From contig DAOULB010000003.1 in the NCBI GenBank assembly GCA_034420695.1, forward strand, positions 1 through 30,043: a stretch of 30,043 nucleotides of DNA, in the 5' to 3' direction. The translations under genes and the position numbers were made by a program. Source of the stretch: Io17-Chloro-G2 sp034420695 (GTDB lineage Bacteria > Chloroflexota > Dehalococcoidia > Lucifugimonadales > UBA3495). Position 1 is the stretch's first letter. The number at the start of each line of letters is the position of its first letter. Under the pieces are notes generated by a model. That model was given only the letters and a program-made list of their open reading frames with translations, searched no databases and was not told the DNA's origin. Positions 15,607 to 23,283 of the stretch are shown piece after piece.

Positions 15607-15760
15607 GGCAGGTACAGCCCGCGACCCATAAGAGGACAAGGACCAGATGCTCCAGGAAACAACGCCGGAGTCCCAGGAGACTCCCCACGGAAATCAGCCG
15701 CCGCACCTGGTACTCCACTCCACAGACCTCCACCCCGAGCGAAAAGGAAGGAACCTCGCC

Positions 15761-15988
15761 ATGCCCACAGCCCGGGTCGAGGTCACAGTATCCACCGACG
15801 CCGGCACGGAGACCCGGATAATCACCGTCCAAGACGGCGACGACCTAGAGGCCAGGACCGGCCTCCCCGCCTACCACGGTTACCGGATAGGCGAGATCAT
15901 CGCCGAAGGCCCAGAGGAACGGCAGATGCTGGAACTCCAGGTGAACGGTGAATGGCGCTGGCTGGACGCCGGCCAGCACCTGGAGTAA
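15761..15988 (+). CDS. Hypothetical small beta-rich protein
   Basis: 75 residues from the ATG at 15761, which has AAGGAAGG upstream; the frame is open back to 15647 but without protein-like content. It starts MPTARVEVTVSTDAG. Alternating hydrophobic strands (RVEVTVST, TRIITVQDGDD, YRIGEIIAEG, QMLELQVNGEWRWL) suggest a small beta barrel or sandwich. Function unknown. It is followed after 7 bases by the next gene, so the two are co-translated. Confidence 0.62.
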   Translation: MPTARVEVTVSTDAGTETRIITVQDGDDLEARTGLPAYHGYRIGEIIAEGPEERQMLELQVNGEWRWLDAGQHLE

Positions 15989-15995
15989 TACGCCC

Positions 15996-16271
15996 ATGGC
16001 ATGGCACGCAACCAAACGGCAACTCGCCTACATCCGGGTCCTGGTCAACCGCCTGGGCTGGGGCAACGACCCCGACACCGGCATCATCCACGTCCTGGGG
16101 ACAAGGCCCCCGGACAACCGCTTCAGCAGCTTCGCCGCCACCCAGGTCATAAGCTGCCTCAAGGCCCTCCGCAACCAGAGAGGGGCCAACCATCCAGTCA
16201 AGAACCTGCCCAGGTCCTACCTCCGAAGAAACCGGGAGCGGCGGGAGAGAGGGAGAAAAGAGACACCATGA
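15996..16271 (+). CDS. Hypothetical basic protein with an ATxxQxxYI motif
   Basis: 91 residues from ATG 15996 (GGAG about nine bases upstream). The start MAWHATKRQLAYIRVLVNRLGW resembles the ATxxQ-x2-YI-x2-L-x2-LG(W) opening that many phage and plasmid proteins use. The C-terminal third is strongly basic (RSYLRRNRERRERGRK), a likely nucleic-acid contact. The stop overlaps the start of the next gene (ATGA). Family not certain. Confidence 0.6.
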   Translation: MAWHATKRQLAYIRVLVNRLGWGNDPDTGIIHVLGTRPPDNRFSSFAATQVISCLKALRNQRGANHPVKNLPRSYLRRNRERRERGRKETP

Positions 16272-16471
16272 GGACTGCCGTCAACACCATCGCCAACATA
16301 TTCCGGGGAGCGTCCCAGGGAGCAAGGTCCGGCGCCCGCACCGGCGCCCGCCTCAACACCATGAGCGTTGACCTGGTCACGGGCAACGCCCTCTACCGGC
16401 ACAGTTCCCAGGCAGACGACCTGGCAGCCACCCTGGAGAGGCAAATCTCTCAGGAAGGGTCCAAGGCGTAG
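16268..16471 (+). CDS. Hypothetical small protein, translationally coupled
   Basis: 67 residues; ATG 16268 overlaps the previous stop as ATGA. It starts MRTAVNTIANIFRGASQG. The N-terminal half is basic and Gly/Ala/Arg-rich (GARSGARTGARL), the C-terminal half helical and acidic (SSQADDLAATLERQISQEG). Unknown function. The 128 bases after it (to 16599) hold no gene. Confidence 0.55.
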   Translation: MRTAVNTIANIFRGASQGARSGARTGARLNTMSVDLVTGNALYRHSSQADDLAATLERQISQEGSKA

Positions 16472-16599
16472 GGGCGACCGGAGCACCGACAGAACACAGT
16501 GGCCCGAGCCCATCCCAAGACGCAGAATGAAAACGGCCGGCGCGCTTCCCTGCCTTGCCGCCGGCCAGAGCAACACAGGCCCCAGGGCAGGAGAAGACA

Positions 16600-19416
16600 A
16601 TGACACTCCAGAGACGAGTCCACAACCCAGGGACACCGGAAGTGCTGCGCACCATTGAGGACGTGGCCTACCCCCAGGTCCTTAGGGAGTTCGACCAGGG
16701 CCCCTTCATCCAACTGGACGAGGAGAAAAAGACCCTACGCCTCTACGGAAGGAACGACGGGGAAACGGTCTTCCACCTCCTCCCCGACGGCACCGTCGAC
16801 GTCCGGGGCGACCAGGACGCCCTCACCAGCTGCATCCGCTCCAAGTCCTTCGACATCTTCAAAAAGAGTTGGTACCTGCTGCTGGGCTACGCCGAAGACC
16901 AGATCGCCAAGGCAACCGAGGACGCCCTGGGCCCCATTCCCCAGCACCCCCCGGACGGGGCAAACGCCTGGCAGGACCAAGACCCGCCCCTCTATGACCA
17001 GAGTGTCAGGAAAGCCATCGCCAAGGCCGCTAGGGGAGTCCTTGCCTCCTCGGGCAACGGCTACGTCAACAACCCCCGGCAGCTGGCCCAGAACCTGCTA
17101 CACAAACTCTTGGGCAAGGACCATGTCTCCCTGACCCTCCGCATCGCCGGCTCCAGGGCCACCATCCACAACTTCAACACCCTCAGGAGATACCAGGACG
17201 TCCTCACCGAAGCCCACCGGCAGAACCCAAACGCCGTCACCCTCTGGTTCAGCACCGCCGCGCACCAGATATTCCCCGGGCACACCCCCCAGGACGTGAT
17301 CGACGAGGCCAGGAAGGCCTTCTTCTACGACATCGACAGGCATCTCCAGGGCTACGACCCGGACAGCCTGTGGGAGGCCTACTCCCGCCTGAACCACCTG
17401 GCGGTGAACCACTACCCCAGCAACCTGGCCAACCCAACGCCGACCCTGGCCCGGGTGATGGCGGCAGGGACGGAACCGACCTACACCGCCCTGGCCACCA
17501 TGGCCCGCCTCACCACCGCCGTCCACCCCCCGGAGATAGCCCTAGCCTTCCTGCGGGAGAGCCGCAGGCGCGCCGACGCCAAGGACGGGACCCAGGCAAA
17601 CCTCGCCCTGCAGCTCCGGGCCGTCATCCGCCACGAGCAGGGCACCCTCCAGGCTGAAGACAGGGAGGACATCAAGACGGTTCGCGCCGTCCTGAAGGAA
17701 GTCCAGGACCGGCCCGCCTGCTCTCCAATCACCTGGCGTGAACTCATGGAGCAGATGCCGGCAGGGGTCAGGGAACCGAAGGCCCCGGCGAAGCGGAGAA
17801 GGACAGAGATCGCCGCCAAGCCCCGAGCCCGTGTCGCAACTGCCGCGGAACTCTCCCAGGCCATCTCCGGGCCGCTGGGAGACGTTCTGATGGACAAACT
17901 GGCAGAGGCCGCGGCGCTGGACCTCCAACCAGGAAGGAGGGCCGCCGTCAGCTTCAACACCAGAGACCACCGTTCCTTCGCCGTCGACAGGGAGCCCAAC
18001 GGTGCCCTCACAGTACACGACTCGGAGCCCCTGACCCCCTGGCAGCACTTCCAACTCCCGGAGCCGGGAACGCCCCGGCCGGACCAGCGGAGCTACTGGA
18101 GCACCCGGGGACTGGTCCGCAGCACCAGGAAGGAGACCGTCCACGACTTCCTCCAGGACCACTGGAAGGAACTGGGCCTGCCGGACAACGTCCGCCAGCC
18201 CTCGTCGAACACCTCCCTGTCCTCGGTCAAGGCAATGGTCCAGGCCAGGCCGGACCTTAAGGAAACGGACGATACCCGCCTCTCCCCCCTGCTCCACGAC
18301 GCAGTGGCCGCCCTGGTGGAGGAAGAACACTGGAAGGAGGCCTGCCGCCACGCCCCCGCCCGGACCGTCAACGTGGACAAGTACAACCTAGCGGTAATGA
18401 CCAAGGACTTCCTAGAACACCTGGACAACACCAACCCCGGGGCCACCGAGTGGCTCTTCGCCTACTGCTCCCCGGAGGAGCAGATTAACCACCCAGGGCA
18501 GGCCATCGCCATGGCCCGCCAGTCCATGGAGAAGGCAGGAGTTGACAGGGCCAACTGGAAGTTCGCCGCCACCATGGACACCATGACCATGAGGAACACC
18601 ACCAAGGAGTTGACCAAGGAGCGGGCCGCGGTGCTGCTAAACGCCATGGCCCGGGCCAGGGTCGCCTCCCCCGAAGCCGCCAGGGCCGTAGCCCTGGCCG
18701 GAGTGCAACTCCTGACCGGAGGGCGCAACGGCCAGGAGAACACCGTCATCGCCCTCTCCCTCCTCTTCCAGGAGATGGACCCGGAGAAAGAGGCAGGGGA
18801 ACGCCACCAGTTCACCGGCCTCGAGGTAAGGGACGTCTTCGACTACGTCCACGAAATGTCCCGGGACAACGGCCCGGTGATAAGGTCGACCACCTGGGCC
18901 GGCCTTCGGCGCAGGTCGGAGGAGTGGCACCGCCAGCTCCAGGAGGACCCCATCAACCGCCAGTGGAAGAACACCCTGGCCGGCCAGGACAACATGTACC
19001 AGGCATGGCACTCCTGCCTGGGCAGGACGGACATGAACGGCCTCACCATAATCCCCCTCACCTCCCAGAAGGACCTCTACGAGGAGTCCCTGGCCATGAG
19101 TCACTGCGTCATCGGCTACGGAGACCAGTGCGCCTCCGGCCAGAGCCGGATCTTCTCCATAAGGTCAGGAGACAAGCGCATCGCCACCGGGGAGATAAGG
19201 CCCAACGGCCGGGGATGGACTGAATCTCAGACCCGGGGGCCCAGAAACCACGCTGTAAGCAACCAAGTGAAAGAGGCCATGGACACCGTGGCCGAGATGT
19301 ACACCAAGGCCGCCAGCCCCCCGGGAGCGGCGGCCAACCCCAACCGGAACTGGTGGGTCCACGCCGAGACCGGCCAGACCGCCGAAGAAGAAACATTACA
19401 GGAGGCTCTCACGTGA
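16600..19416 (+). CDS. Large PcfJ-like protein
   Basis: 938 residues from ATG 16600, with CAGGAGA upstream; an in-frame ATG at 16555 lacks a site. Residues about 805-900 are PcfJ-like: IPLTSQKDLYEESLAMSHCV, GYGDQCASGQSRIFSIR, ATGEIRPNG and QTRGPRNHAVS. PcfJ-like proteins occur on conjugative plasmids and phages; their biochemical role is not settled. The first 800 residues are helical and lack motifs I recognise, apart from a basic linker (PAKRRRTEIAAKPRAR, near residue 400). It is by far the largest gene of the block and intact. Its stop overlaps the next GTG start (GTGA), so the two proteins are made together. Confidence 0.75.
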   Translation: MTLQRRVHNPGTPEVLRTIEDVAYPQVLREFDQGPFIQLDEEKKTLRLYGRNDGETVFHLLPDGTVDVRGDQDALTSCIRSKSFDIFKKSWYLLLGYAEDQIAKATEDALGPIPQHPPDGANAWQDQDPPLYDQSVRKAIAKAARGVLASSGNGYVNNPRQLAQNLLHKLLGKDHVSLTLRIAGSRATIHNFNTLRRYQDVLTEAHRQNPNAVTLWFSTAAHQIFPGHTPQDVIDEARKAFFYDIDRHLQGYDPDSLWEAYSRLNHLAVNHYPSNLANPTPTLARVMAAGTEPTYTALATMARLTTAVHPPEIALAFLRESRRRADAKDGTQANLALQLRAVIRHEQGTLQAEDREDIKTVRAVLKEVQDRPACSPITWRELMEQMPAGVREPKAPAKRRRTEIAAKPRARVATAAELSQAISGPLGDVLMDKLAEAAALDLQPGRRAAVSFNTRDHRSFAVDREPNGALTVHDSEPLTPWQHFQLPEPGTPRPDQRSYWSTRGLVRSTRKETVHDFLQDHWKELGLPDNVRQPSSNTSLSSVKAMVQARPDLKETDDTRLSPLLHDAVAALVEEEHWKEACRHAPARTVNVDKYNLAVMTKDFLEHLDNTNPGATEWLFAYCSPEEQINHPGQAIAMARQSMEKAGVDRANWKFAATMDTMTMRNTTKELTKERAAVLLNAMARARVASPEAARAVALAGVQLLTGGRNGQENTVIALSLLFQEMDPEKEAGERHQFTGLEVRDVFDYVHEMSRDNGPVIRSTTWAGLRRRSEEWHRQLQEDPINRQWKNTLAGQDNMYQAWHSCLGRTDMNGLTIIPLTSQKDLYEESLAMSHCVIGYGDQCASGQSRIFSIRSGDKRIATGEIRPNGRGWTESQTRGPRNHAVSNQVKEAMDTVAEMYTKAASPPGAAANPNRNWWVHAETGQTAEEETLQEALT

Positions 19417-19877
19417 GCGTACCCGCAGCCAAGCCCATCGGAATCATTCTCCAGCCCACCCAGGGAGGGGCCATCTTCGAGCTCCGCACCCCGGAGGACC
19501 AGGAGGACGCCAAGCCCGACAGCCACGTCACCGTATGGAACTATCACCACCAGACCTGCGCCCTGGCCCGCTTCCGGGGCCTGATCACCGAGGCGGGGGA
19601 GAAGACCGCGTCCTTCATCGTGACGGAGTCCCAGGTCGACCCCACATGGCCGGAGCACATCGAGCCCATGGGGGCAGGAAACCCGGTCTACCTGGCCCAA
19701 GAGGGCAGCTTCAACCCGGACATGAGCCGCCTCTGCCGGGACGAAAGGGAGTTCGCCGAGTTGGTGGACCTGGCGGAGGAGCACCAGAGGATGACCGGCA
19801 TAAAGCCCGCCGCCGCGGCCATGGTCCCCGAGTTAGTCTACGACCCGGACCAAGACCTGCCGCCCCAGCCGGAATAG
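19413..19877 (+). CDS. Hypothetical protein, beta-barrel-like N-terminus
   Basis: 154 residues from GTG 19413, AGGAGG upstream, start overlapping the PcfJ-like stop. Residues about 8-95 look like a small beta barrel: KPIGIILQPTQGGAIFEL, DSHVTVWNYH, CALARFRGLITEAG, GNPVYLAQEG. The arrangement faintly recalls the HAS-barrel that opens HerA-type ATPases, but no ATPase domain follows, so this remains a shape resemblance. The tail is helical and acidic (REFAELVDLAEEHQRM). The stop-start overlap suggests that it works with the PcfJ-like protein. Confidence 0.62.
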   Translation: MSVPAAKPIGIILQPTQGGAIFELRTPEDQEDAKPDSHVTVWNYHHQTCALARFRGLITEAGEKTASFIVTESQVDPTWPEHIEPMGAGNPVYLAQEGSFNPDMSRLCRDEREFAELVDLAEEHQRMTGIKPAAAAMVPELVYDPDQDLPPQPE

Positions 19878-19901
19878 CAGGGCCCCGGAAAGGAGTTGAC
19901 A

Positions 19902-20174
19902 ATGGCCCAACAGCAACACCCTTCACCCTTTCCCGTCCCCTGCGGACAGTGCCGGTTCTGGGACAGGGACCACCAGGGAGCGCTCCAAGGCGCCTGCCGC
20001 CTGGCCGCAGGAGACATGAGCCCCAGGGACGGCTCCGAAGCAAAACTCTCCGTGGAGAACGAGTACTGGGACCGGGAGTCTTCCCTCACGGGAGGAGACG
20101 CGGTCTCCGCCGCCCTCTACACCCAGCACGACTTCAGCTGCATCCAGGCGGAAGACCGGACGACGAACCGGTGA
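19902..20174 (+). CDS. Hypothetical Cys-containing protein
   Basis: 90 residues; AAAGGAG seven bases before ATG 19902. PCGQCRFWDRDHQG then GACRLAAG near the start gives a C-x2-C ... C pattern seen in phage proteins of the CxxCxxfd...gxC type, and FSCIQAED supplies a fourth Cys near residue 82. This is a likely one-zinc protein. Function unknown. It ends in GTGA, where a 21-codon frame begins. Confidence 0.6.
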   Translation: MAQQQHPSPFPVPCGQCRFWDRDHQGALQGACRLAAGDMSPRDGSEAKLSVENEYWDRESSLTGGDAVSAALYTQHDFSCIQAEDRTTNR

Positions 20175-20236
20175 AGACAGGACCGCCAAGGTACTGTCCG
20201 GTAAACGACCCGGATTGTCAGTCCTCCCACGCCTGA
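20171..20236 (+). CDS. Possible 21-residue coupled peptide
   Basis: GTG 20171 overlaps the previous stop (GTGA) and gives MKTGPPRYCPVNDPDCQSS-HA before TGA. It has two Cys. It is very short and supported only by the overlap. Confidence 0.22.
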   Translation: MKTGPPRYCPVNDPDCQSSHA

Positions 20237-20325
20237 GCCATCAACAAGCAGGACCAGCTTGCAAAGCTGCAGCCCCCGAAAACGGAGCTACCGTCCGCTA
20301 ACCTCCAAACCAAAGGACCCAGCCC

Positions 20326-20499
20326 ATGACTCCCCCCAACCTGACCGCCATTCCCAGCCGGGACGCCGGCGTCACAACCCCCGGCCGGCCCAAGGCGGAA
20401 CAGGCCCGGGAGCCCAAGCCAAGAAGGCAGCGCCAAGGCCGCAACGAACCCATGGAGAACATCGACATGCGCCGCTGGGACTGCCAGTTCTCCAGCTAG
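20326..20499 (+). CDS. Hypothetical basic mini-protein
   Basis: 57 residues from ATG 20326, AAAGGA about eight bases upstream. It starts MTPPNLTAIPSRDAG. Proline- and arginine-rich, disordered character (REPKPRRQRQGRN), ending MENIDMRRWDCQFSS. It may be a small nucleic-acid-binding or disordered protein. It fills the gap before the next gene, which starts 38 bases later. Coding support is the ribosome binding site and position only. Confidence 0.4.
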   Translation: MTPPNLTAIPSRDAGVTTPGRPKAEQAREPKPRRQRQGRNEPMENIDMRRWDCQFSS

Positions 20500-20537
20500 C
20501 CAAGACCAGGACCGAAGCAGAACAAGGAACCGCTGAC

Positions 20538-20981
20538 ATGGAAAGACTCGTATGGAAACAGGAACCCCAGAGCTACTCAGGAGACCCGGTCCATACCGCA
20601 ACAACCTTCAAGGCCGTGCGCTTTGAGCACACCACCCCCGACGGCCGCCAGTTCCTGAGCCGCACCAAGTTCTGGTCAACCCTCATGTTCCGGATAAAGC
20701 GCGCCGGCGAAGCCATCTACGCCATGTACCTAGGCCAGGAAGGCGTCCGCCACAACCCCTCAAACCCCGACGTCTGGATACTCGAATACCACCTGGACGG
20801 CTACTACTCGCCCAGCATGAAACGGGGCCCCTTCTCCGACATCCAGGAAGCCAGGGACCACGCCTCGACCATGGCCGACGCCTGGGGCTACGCCCAGAGA
20901 CCCAACCCCGAAGAACTGGCGGAGCCCATGTTCTTCGGGCAGCAAATCCCGGTCAACCGGGTCACCCCAAGGAGGAGTTGA
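20538..20981 (+). CDS. Hypothetical protein
   Basis: 147 residues, AAGGA upstream of ATG 20538. It starts MERLVWKQEPQSYSGDPVH. Contains FKAVRFEHTTPDGRQFLS, AIYAMYLGQEG and VWILEYHLDGYYSPSMKRGPF, then a helical DIQEARDHASTMADAWGYA. The strand-rich first part plus the terminal helix (EARDHAxxMA) is common in small phage proteins without a known role. Four bases separate it from the next gene. Confidence 0.62.
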   Translation: MERLVWKQEPQSYSGDPVHTATTFKAVRFEHTTPDGRQFLSRTKFWSTLMFRIKRAGEAIYAMYLGQEGVRHNPSNPDVWILEYHLDGYYSPSMKRGPFSDIQEARDHASTMADAWGYAQRPNPEELAEPMFFGQQIPVNRVTPRRS

Positions 20982-20985
20982 AGCC

Positions 20986-21180
20986 ATGCCTTCCTACGTC
21001 GACGACAACTTCGGGAACTACGAGATCCGGGACCACGAGGACCGGGCCTTCTACCGGGACGTCCAGAGACGCTCCGTGGAAAAGGCCTGCGAGGGCTGCG
21101 GCCGCATCGTGCGGCTCCTGAAGGAGTACGCCTACTGCAACCGCTGTGCAGGGCGCAGGGAGAGGGGAGTGGACATCTAA
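20986..21180 (+). CDS. Zinc-ribbon mini-protein
   Basis: 64 residues, very strong AAGGAGGAG site. It starts MPSYVDDNFGNYEIRDHED. Two CxxC knuckles in CEGCGRIVRLLKEYAYCNRCAGRRERG (residues about 35-61) form a single zinc ribbon with a basic tail. Short ribbons with this exact layout (CxxCGRxVxL, then YxxCNxCA) occur in phage and plasmid gene clusters. It is a probable nucleic-acid or protein adaptor. It belongs with the gene upstream, four bases away. Confidence 0.68.
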   Translation: MPSYVDDNFGNYEIRDHEDRAFYRDVQRRSVEKACEGCGRIVRLLKEYAYCNRCAGRRERGVDI

Positions 21181-21247
21181 CCCCCGGGAAGCACCCTGTA
21201 ACTCAGAGCAGGACAGAAGGTGTAAAATACAGGCCAGAGGAACGCCA

Positions 21248-21982
21248 ATGACCACTCCGATCAACACCTTCCAGGACATCCTCGACGCCATGCAGCGGGA
21301 ACCCGCCCTCCGGGACGAACTCAGACGCCACCTCCTGACCGACGACCTGCTCCAAGTGCCCCTCAGGCTGGAGCCCATCGAACAGGACATCGCCACCCTC
21401 AAAGGGGACATGGCCGAAGTCAAGGGAGACGTCGCCGTCCTCAAGGAGGACATGGTCGTCGTCAAAGACCGCCTCGATACCATCGACGGGCGCCTCGATA
21501 CCATCGACGGGCACCTTGGCAGCATCGACGGGCGCCTGGACACCATGGGAGGCCAGATCAGCAACCTCTCTGGCCACGACTACGAGTCCCACGTCGCCCG
21601 GAACGCCCGGAGGTTCTTCCTGCGGGAACTCAGCATGCGGGCCTCCCCCTTCGCCCGGCAGAACGACAACGGCAAACTGGGCGAACTCATCTACGAGCCG
21701 GAACTCCAAGGGATCATAACCCCCCAGGAGGCGGACCAACTCCTCCAGGCAGACCTGGTCTTTACCCGGGACGAGGTGGACGAATACGTACTGGCCGAGG
21801 TTTCCATAACCGTCCAGCAGCTCGACATCGACCGGGCCAGGGAGAGAGCAGCCATACTCCGCAAGGCCACCACCCGGCCCGTTATGCCCCTCGCCATCGG
21901 CGCCAGGCAGGAACCCGACCTGGACAAAGGGGCCGTCCAAATACTCCTGGTCCCGGAAGCGGGCCCCCAGGGGACGCCCTAG
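21248..21982 (+). CDS. Coiled-coil protein with PD-(D/E)XK-like C-terminal domain (DUF3782-like)
   Basis: 244 residues from ATG 21248 with AGAGGA upstream. Residues 1-35 are helical (FQDILDAMQREPALRDELRRHLL), then a coiled coil from 40 to about 105 including four 7-residue repeats (RLDTIDG, RLDTIDG, HLGSIDG, RLDTMGG). The C-terminal domain carries DYESHVARNARRFF, ADLVFTRDEVDEYVLAEVS (D then E-V-S, a nuclease-like core with Ser in place of Lys) and ILRKATTRPVMPLAIG. This layout is that of DUF3782-type proteins, thought to derive from PD-(D/E)XK nucleases. Activity is uncertain because the Lys is not seen. A TGTAAAAT stretch just upstream may be a -10. Confidence 0.72.
   Translation: MTTPINTFQDILDAMQREPALRDELRRHLLTDDLLQVPLRLEPIEQDIATLKGDMAEVKGDVAVLKEDMVVVKDRLDTIDGRLDTIDGHLGSIDGRLDTMGGQISNLSGHDYESHVARNARRFFLRELSMRASPFARQNDNGKLGELIYEPELQGIITPQEADQLLQADLVFTRDEVDEYVLAEVSITVQQLDIDRARERAAILRKATTRPVMPLAIGARQEPDLDKGAVQILLVPEAGPQGTP
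21470..21553 (+). repeat. Four tandem 21-nt units encoding coiled-coil heptads
   Basis: CGCCTCGATACCATCGACGGG at 21470 recurs with few changes at 21491, 21512 and 21533. Each unit is one heptad, so changes in copy number would lengthen or shorten the coiled coil without breaking the frame. Confidence 0.8.
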
Positions 21983-21995
21983 CCCCCAGCACCAC

Positions 21996-22070
21996 TCGCC
22001 CGTAGCTCAGAGGAAGAGCGCCGGCCTTATAAGCCGGAGGTCAGGGGTTCGAATCCCCTCGGGCGTACCA
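21996..22070 (+). tRNA. tRNA-Ile (UAU)
   Basis: Cloverleaf: acceptor TCGCCCG with CGGGCGT (6 pairs; T1 opposite T72 is a mismatch), TA, D-arm GCTC-AGAGGAA-GAGC, anticodon stem CCGGC/GCCGG with loop CTTATAA (anticodon UAU), variable AGGTC, T-arm AGGGG-TTCGAAT-CCCCT, discriminator A and encoded CCA. It would read AUA, a codon used often in the surrounding genes. It lies 14 bases after the stop of the preceding gene and is followed by two further tRNA genes or tRNA-like genes. Confidence 0.85.
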
Positions 22071-22088
22071 AGAAAACCGCACCCCCAA

Positions 22089-22168
22089 GGCGTCCGTAGC
22101 TAAGTGGTAAAGCAGGGGAGATCCTTACCTCGCCACGGCGCGGGTTCAATTCCCGCCGGACGCCTCCA
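22089..22168 (+). tRNA. Unusual tRNA, probably tRNA-Arg (CCU)
   Basis: Acceptor GGCGTCCG pairs with CGGACGCC over 8 bp, then T and encoded CCA. D-arm GCTA-AGTGGTA-AAGC. T-arm GCGGG-TTCAATT-CCCGC is perfect. The anticodon arm is odd: GGGGAG against CTCGCC makes 6 pairs less one G-G mismatch, around an 8-base loop ATCCTTAC. With U at position 33 the anticodon is CCU (Arg, AGG); CUU is a less likely reading. Both the 8-bp acceptor and the enlarged anticodon arm depart from the canonical 7/5 plan, so it could be specialised or decaying. Confidence 0.6.
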
Positions 22169-22216
22169 ACCCAAACAACGGACAGAAACCACCGTCTGCA
22201 AGCAGGGAAAGAACCC

Positions 22217-22690
22217 ATGAGCGGCCCCCATGACCCTCTCCACGTCACCAATTACTTCATAGGCCGCGGCCTGAACAAAGGGCCGCGCTTCACGCCCATC
22301 CAGGTCCAGAAGCTGGTCTACTTCGCCCACGGCTGGATGCTCGGCATCCACAACCGCCCCCTCCTCGAGTCCAAGTTCGAGGCCTGGCTCTACGGGCCCG
22401 TCATGCCCGAGGTCTACCACAACCTGTCCTACTACCGCGGCAACCCCGTCGAGGCCGAAGTGCTGGCCCACGCCAAGGACTTCGACGAAGACGAGGCCGA
22501 CATAGTCGACCAGGTGTTCAACGTCTATGGAAAGTTCACCGGCGTCCAACTCTCCGGCATGACCGGGGCCAAGGACGGTCCCTGGGACCGGACCTGGCGC
22601 AAGCACAAGAGGCAGGCCGTGATTCCGAACAACCTCATCGAGAAGCACTTCGCCTCCATCCTCAGCAAGCAGAAGCAGCCCAGCCGCTAA
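22217..22690 (+). CDS. Panacea-domain protein (DUF4065, SocA/PanA-like)
   Basis: 157 residues. VTNYFIGRGLN, then TPIQVQKLVYFAHGWMLG, LLESKFEAWLYGPVMPEVYHNL and the C-terminal WDRTWRKH are the hallmarks of the Panacea/DUF4065 fold. The domain was first seen in the proteolytic adaptor SocA and is found in the antitoxin half of many toxin-antitoxin pairs, and also alone in phages. The partner toxin would normally be next door, but here the gene stands between tRNA genes with no small companion frame I can support. It may act alone, for example as an anti-toxin or anti-defence factor. No strong Shine-Dalgarno beyond AGGGAAAGAA upstream of ATG 22217. Confidence 0.85.
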   Translation: MSGPHDPLHVTNYFIGRGLNKGPRFTPIQVQKLVYFAHGWMLGIHNRPLLESKFEAWLYGPVMPEVYHNLSYYRGNPVEAEVLAHAKDFDEDEADIVDQVFNVYGKFTGVQLSGMTGAKDGPWDRTWRKHKRQAVIPNNLIEKHFASILSKQKQPSR

Positions 22691-22713
22691 CCGGCCACCA
22701 AGCCAACCGCCAA

Positions 22714-22790
22714 GCGCCCGTAGCTCAATGGACCAGAGCAGGGGTCTTCTACACCCAAGGTTGCGGGTTCGACTCCCGCCGGGCGCTCCA
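22714..22790 (+). tRNA. tRNA-Arg (UCU)
   Basis: Acceptor GCGCCCG pairs perfectly with CGGGCGC, discriminator T, encoded CCA. TA, D-arm GCTC-AATGGACCA-GAGC, anticodon stem GGGT/ACCC (outer pair G-A) with loop CTTCTAC, anticodon UCU, T-arm GCGGG-TTCGACT-CCCGC. It reads AGA (and AGG by wobble). It starts 23 bases after the Panacea gene. Confidence 0.87.
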
Positions 22791-22845
22791 CCTCTCCCAA
22801 CCCACTGCCCCTGAACCCATCCCCCAAAGACTCAGGAAACTCCCA

Positions 22846-23232
22846 ATGATGTTCAGCGTCGCCCAGATGTTCGTCACCCAGCACCACGTCAACATCGACC
22901 GGCTGGAAGGTTACCGCCACGTCCCAGAGCAACCTTTCCTCGCCCTCTTCGGGCCCAGGGTCAAGGATTCAACTCCCTGCCCCAACGACCCGAAAAGAAC
23001 CATCCTCTTCTTCACCGACGGCAGCGCCGCCGCAATCCACAAGCAGCCGGGCAGCCCCCAATGGCAGGCCGCCGTCATCACCATCAGTCCGGCGGGAGAC
23101 CCCGAAGTCCCGGGCGAGGGCGACCCCGAATGGGTCTCCTTCGGAGACCAGCCCAGCGCAAGACGCTGGCTGGAAACCGTAGATCGCATCATCCGGGAAT
23201 ACCCAAGGGCGTCGGCAGCCCCCATGCCCTAG
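22846..23232 (+). CDS. Hypothetical protein
   Basis: 128 residues; CAGGAAACTCCC precedes ATG 22846. It begins MMFSVAQMFVTQHHVNIDR. Contains EGYRHVPEQPFLALFGPRV, RTILFFTDGSAAAIHKQPGS, QAAVITISPAGDPEV and WVSFGDQPSARRWLETVDRII. Predicted mixed alpha/beta. No family recognised. It is the first gene after the tRNA genes and is followed by a 127-base leader with a partial copy of the promoter-like element. Confidence 0.6.
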   Translation: MMFSVAQMFVTQHHVNIDRLEGYRHVPEQPFLALFGPRVKDSTPCPNDPKRTILFFTDGSAAAIHKQPGSPQWQAAVITISPAGDPEVPGEGDPEWVSFGDQPSARRWLETVDRIIREYPRASAAPMP

Positions 23233-23283
23233 CCGCCCGTCTCCCCAGGAAGGACAGCCCCGCACCCTCAACGCCCGTCTCCA

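Noticed and set aside
20171..20325. A structured RNA or riboswitch between 20.2 and 20.3 kb
   Set aside because: Only short, ordinary GC-rich pairings are present; nothing matches a known riboswitch core.
21996..22790. tRNA genes as an integration (att) site of a prophage
   Set aside because: No integrase lies nearby and no second copy of a tRNA 3' end was seen in the window; the cluster is inside the block rather than at its edge.
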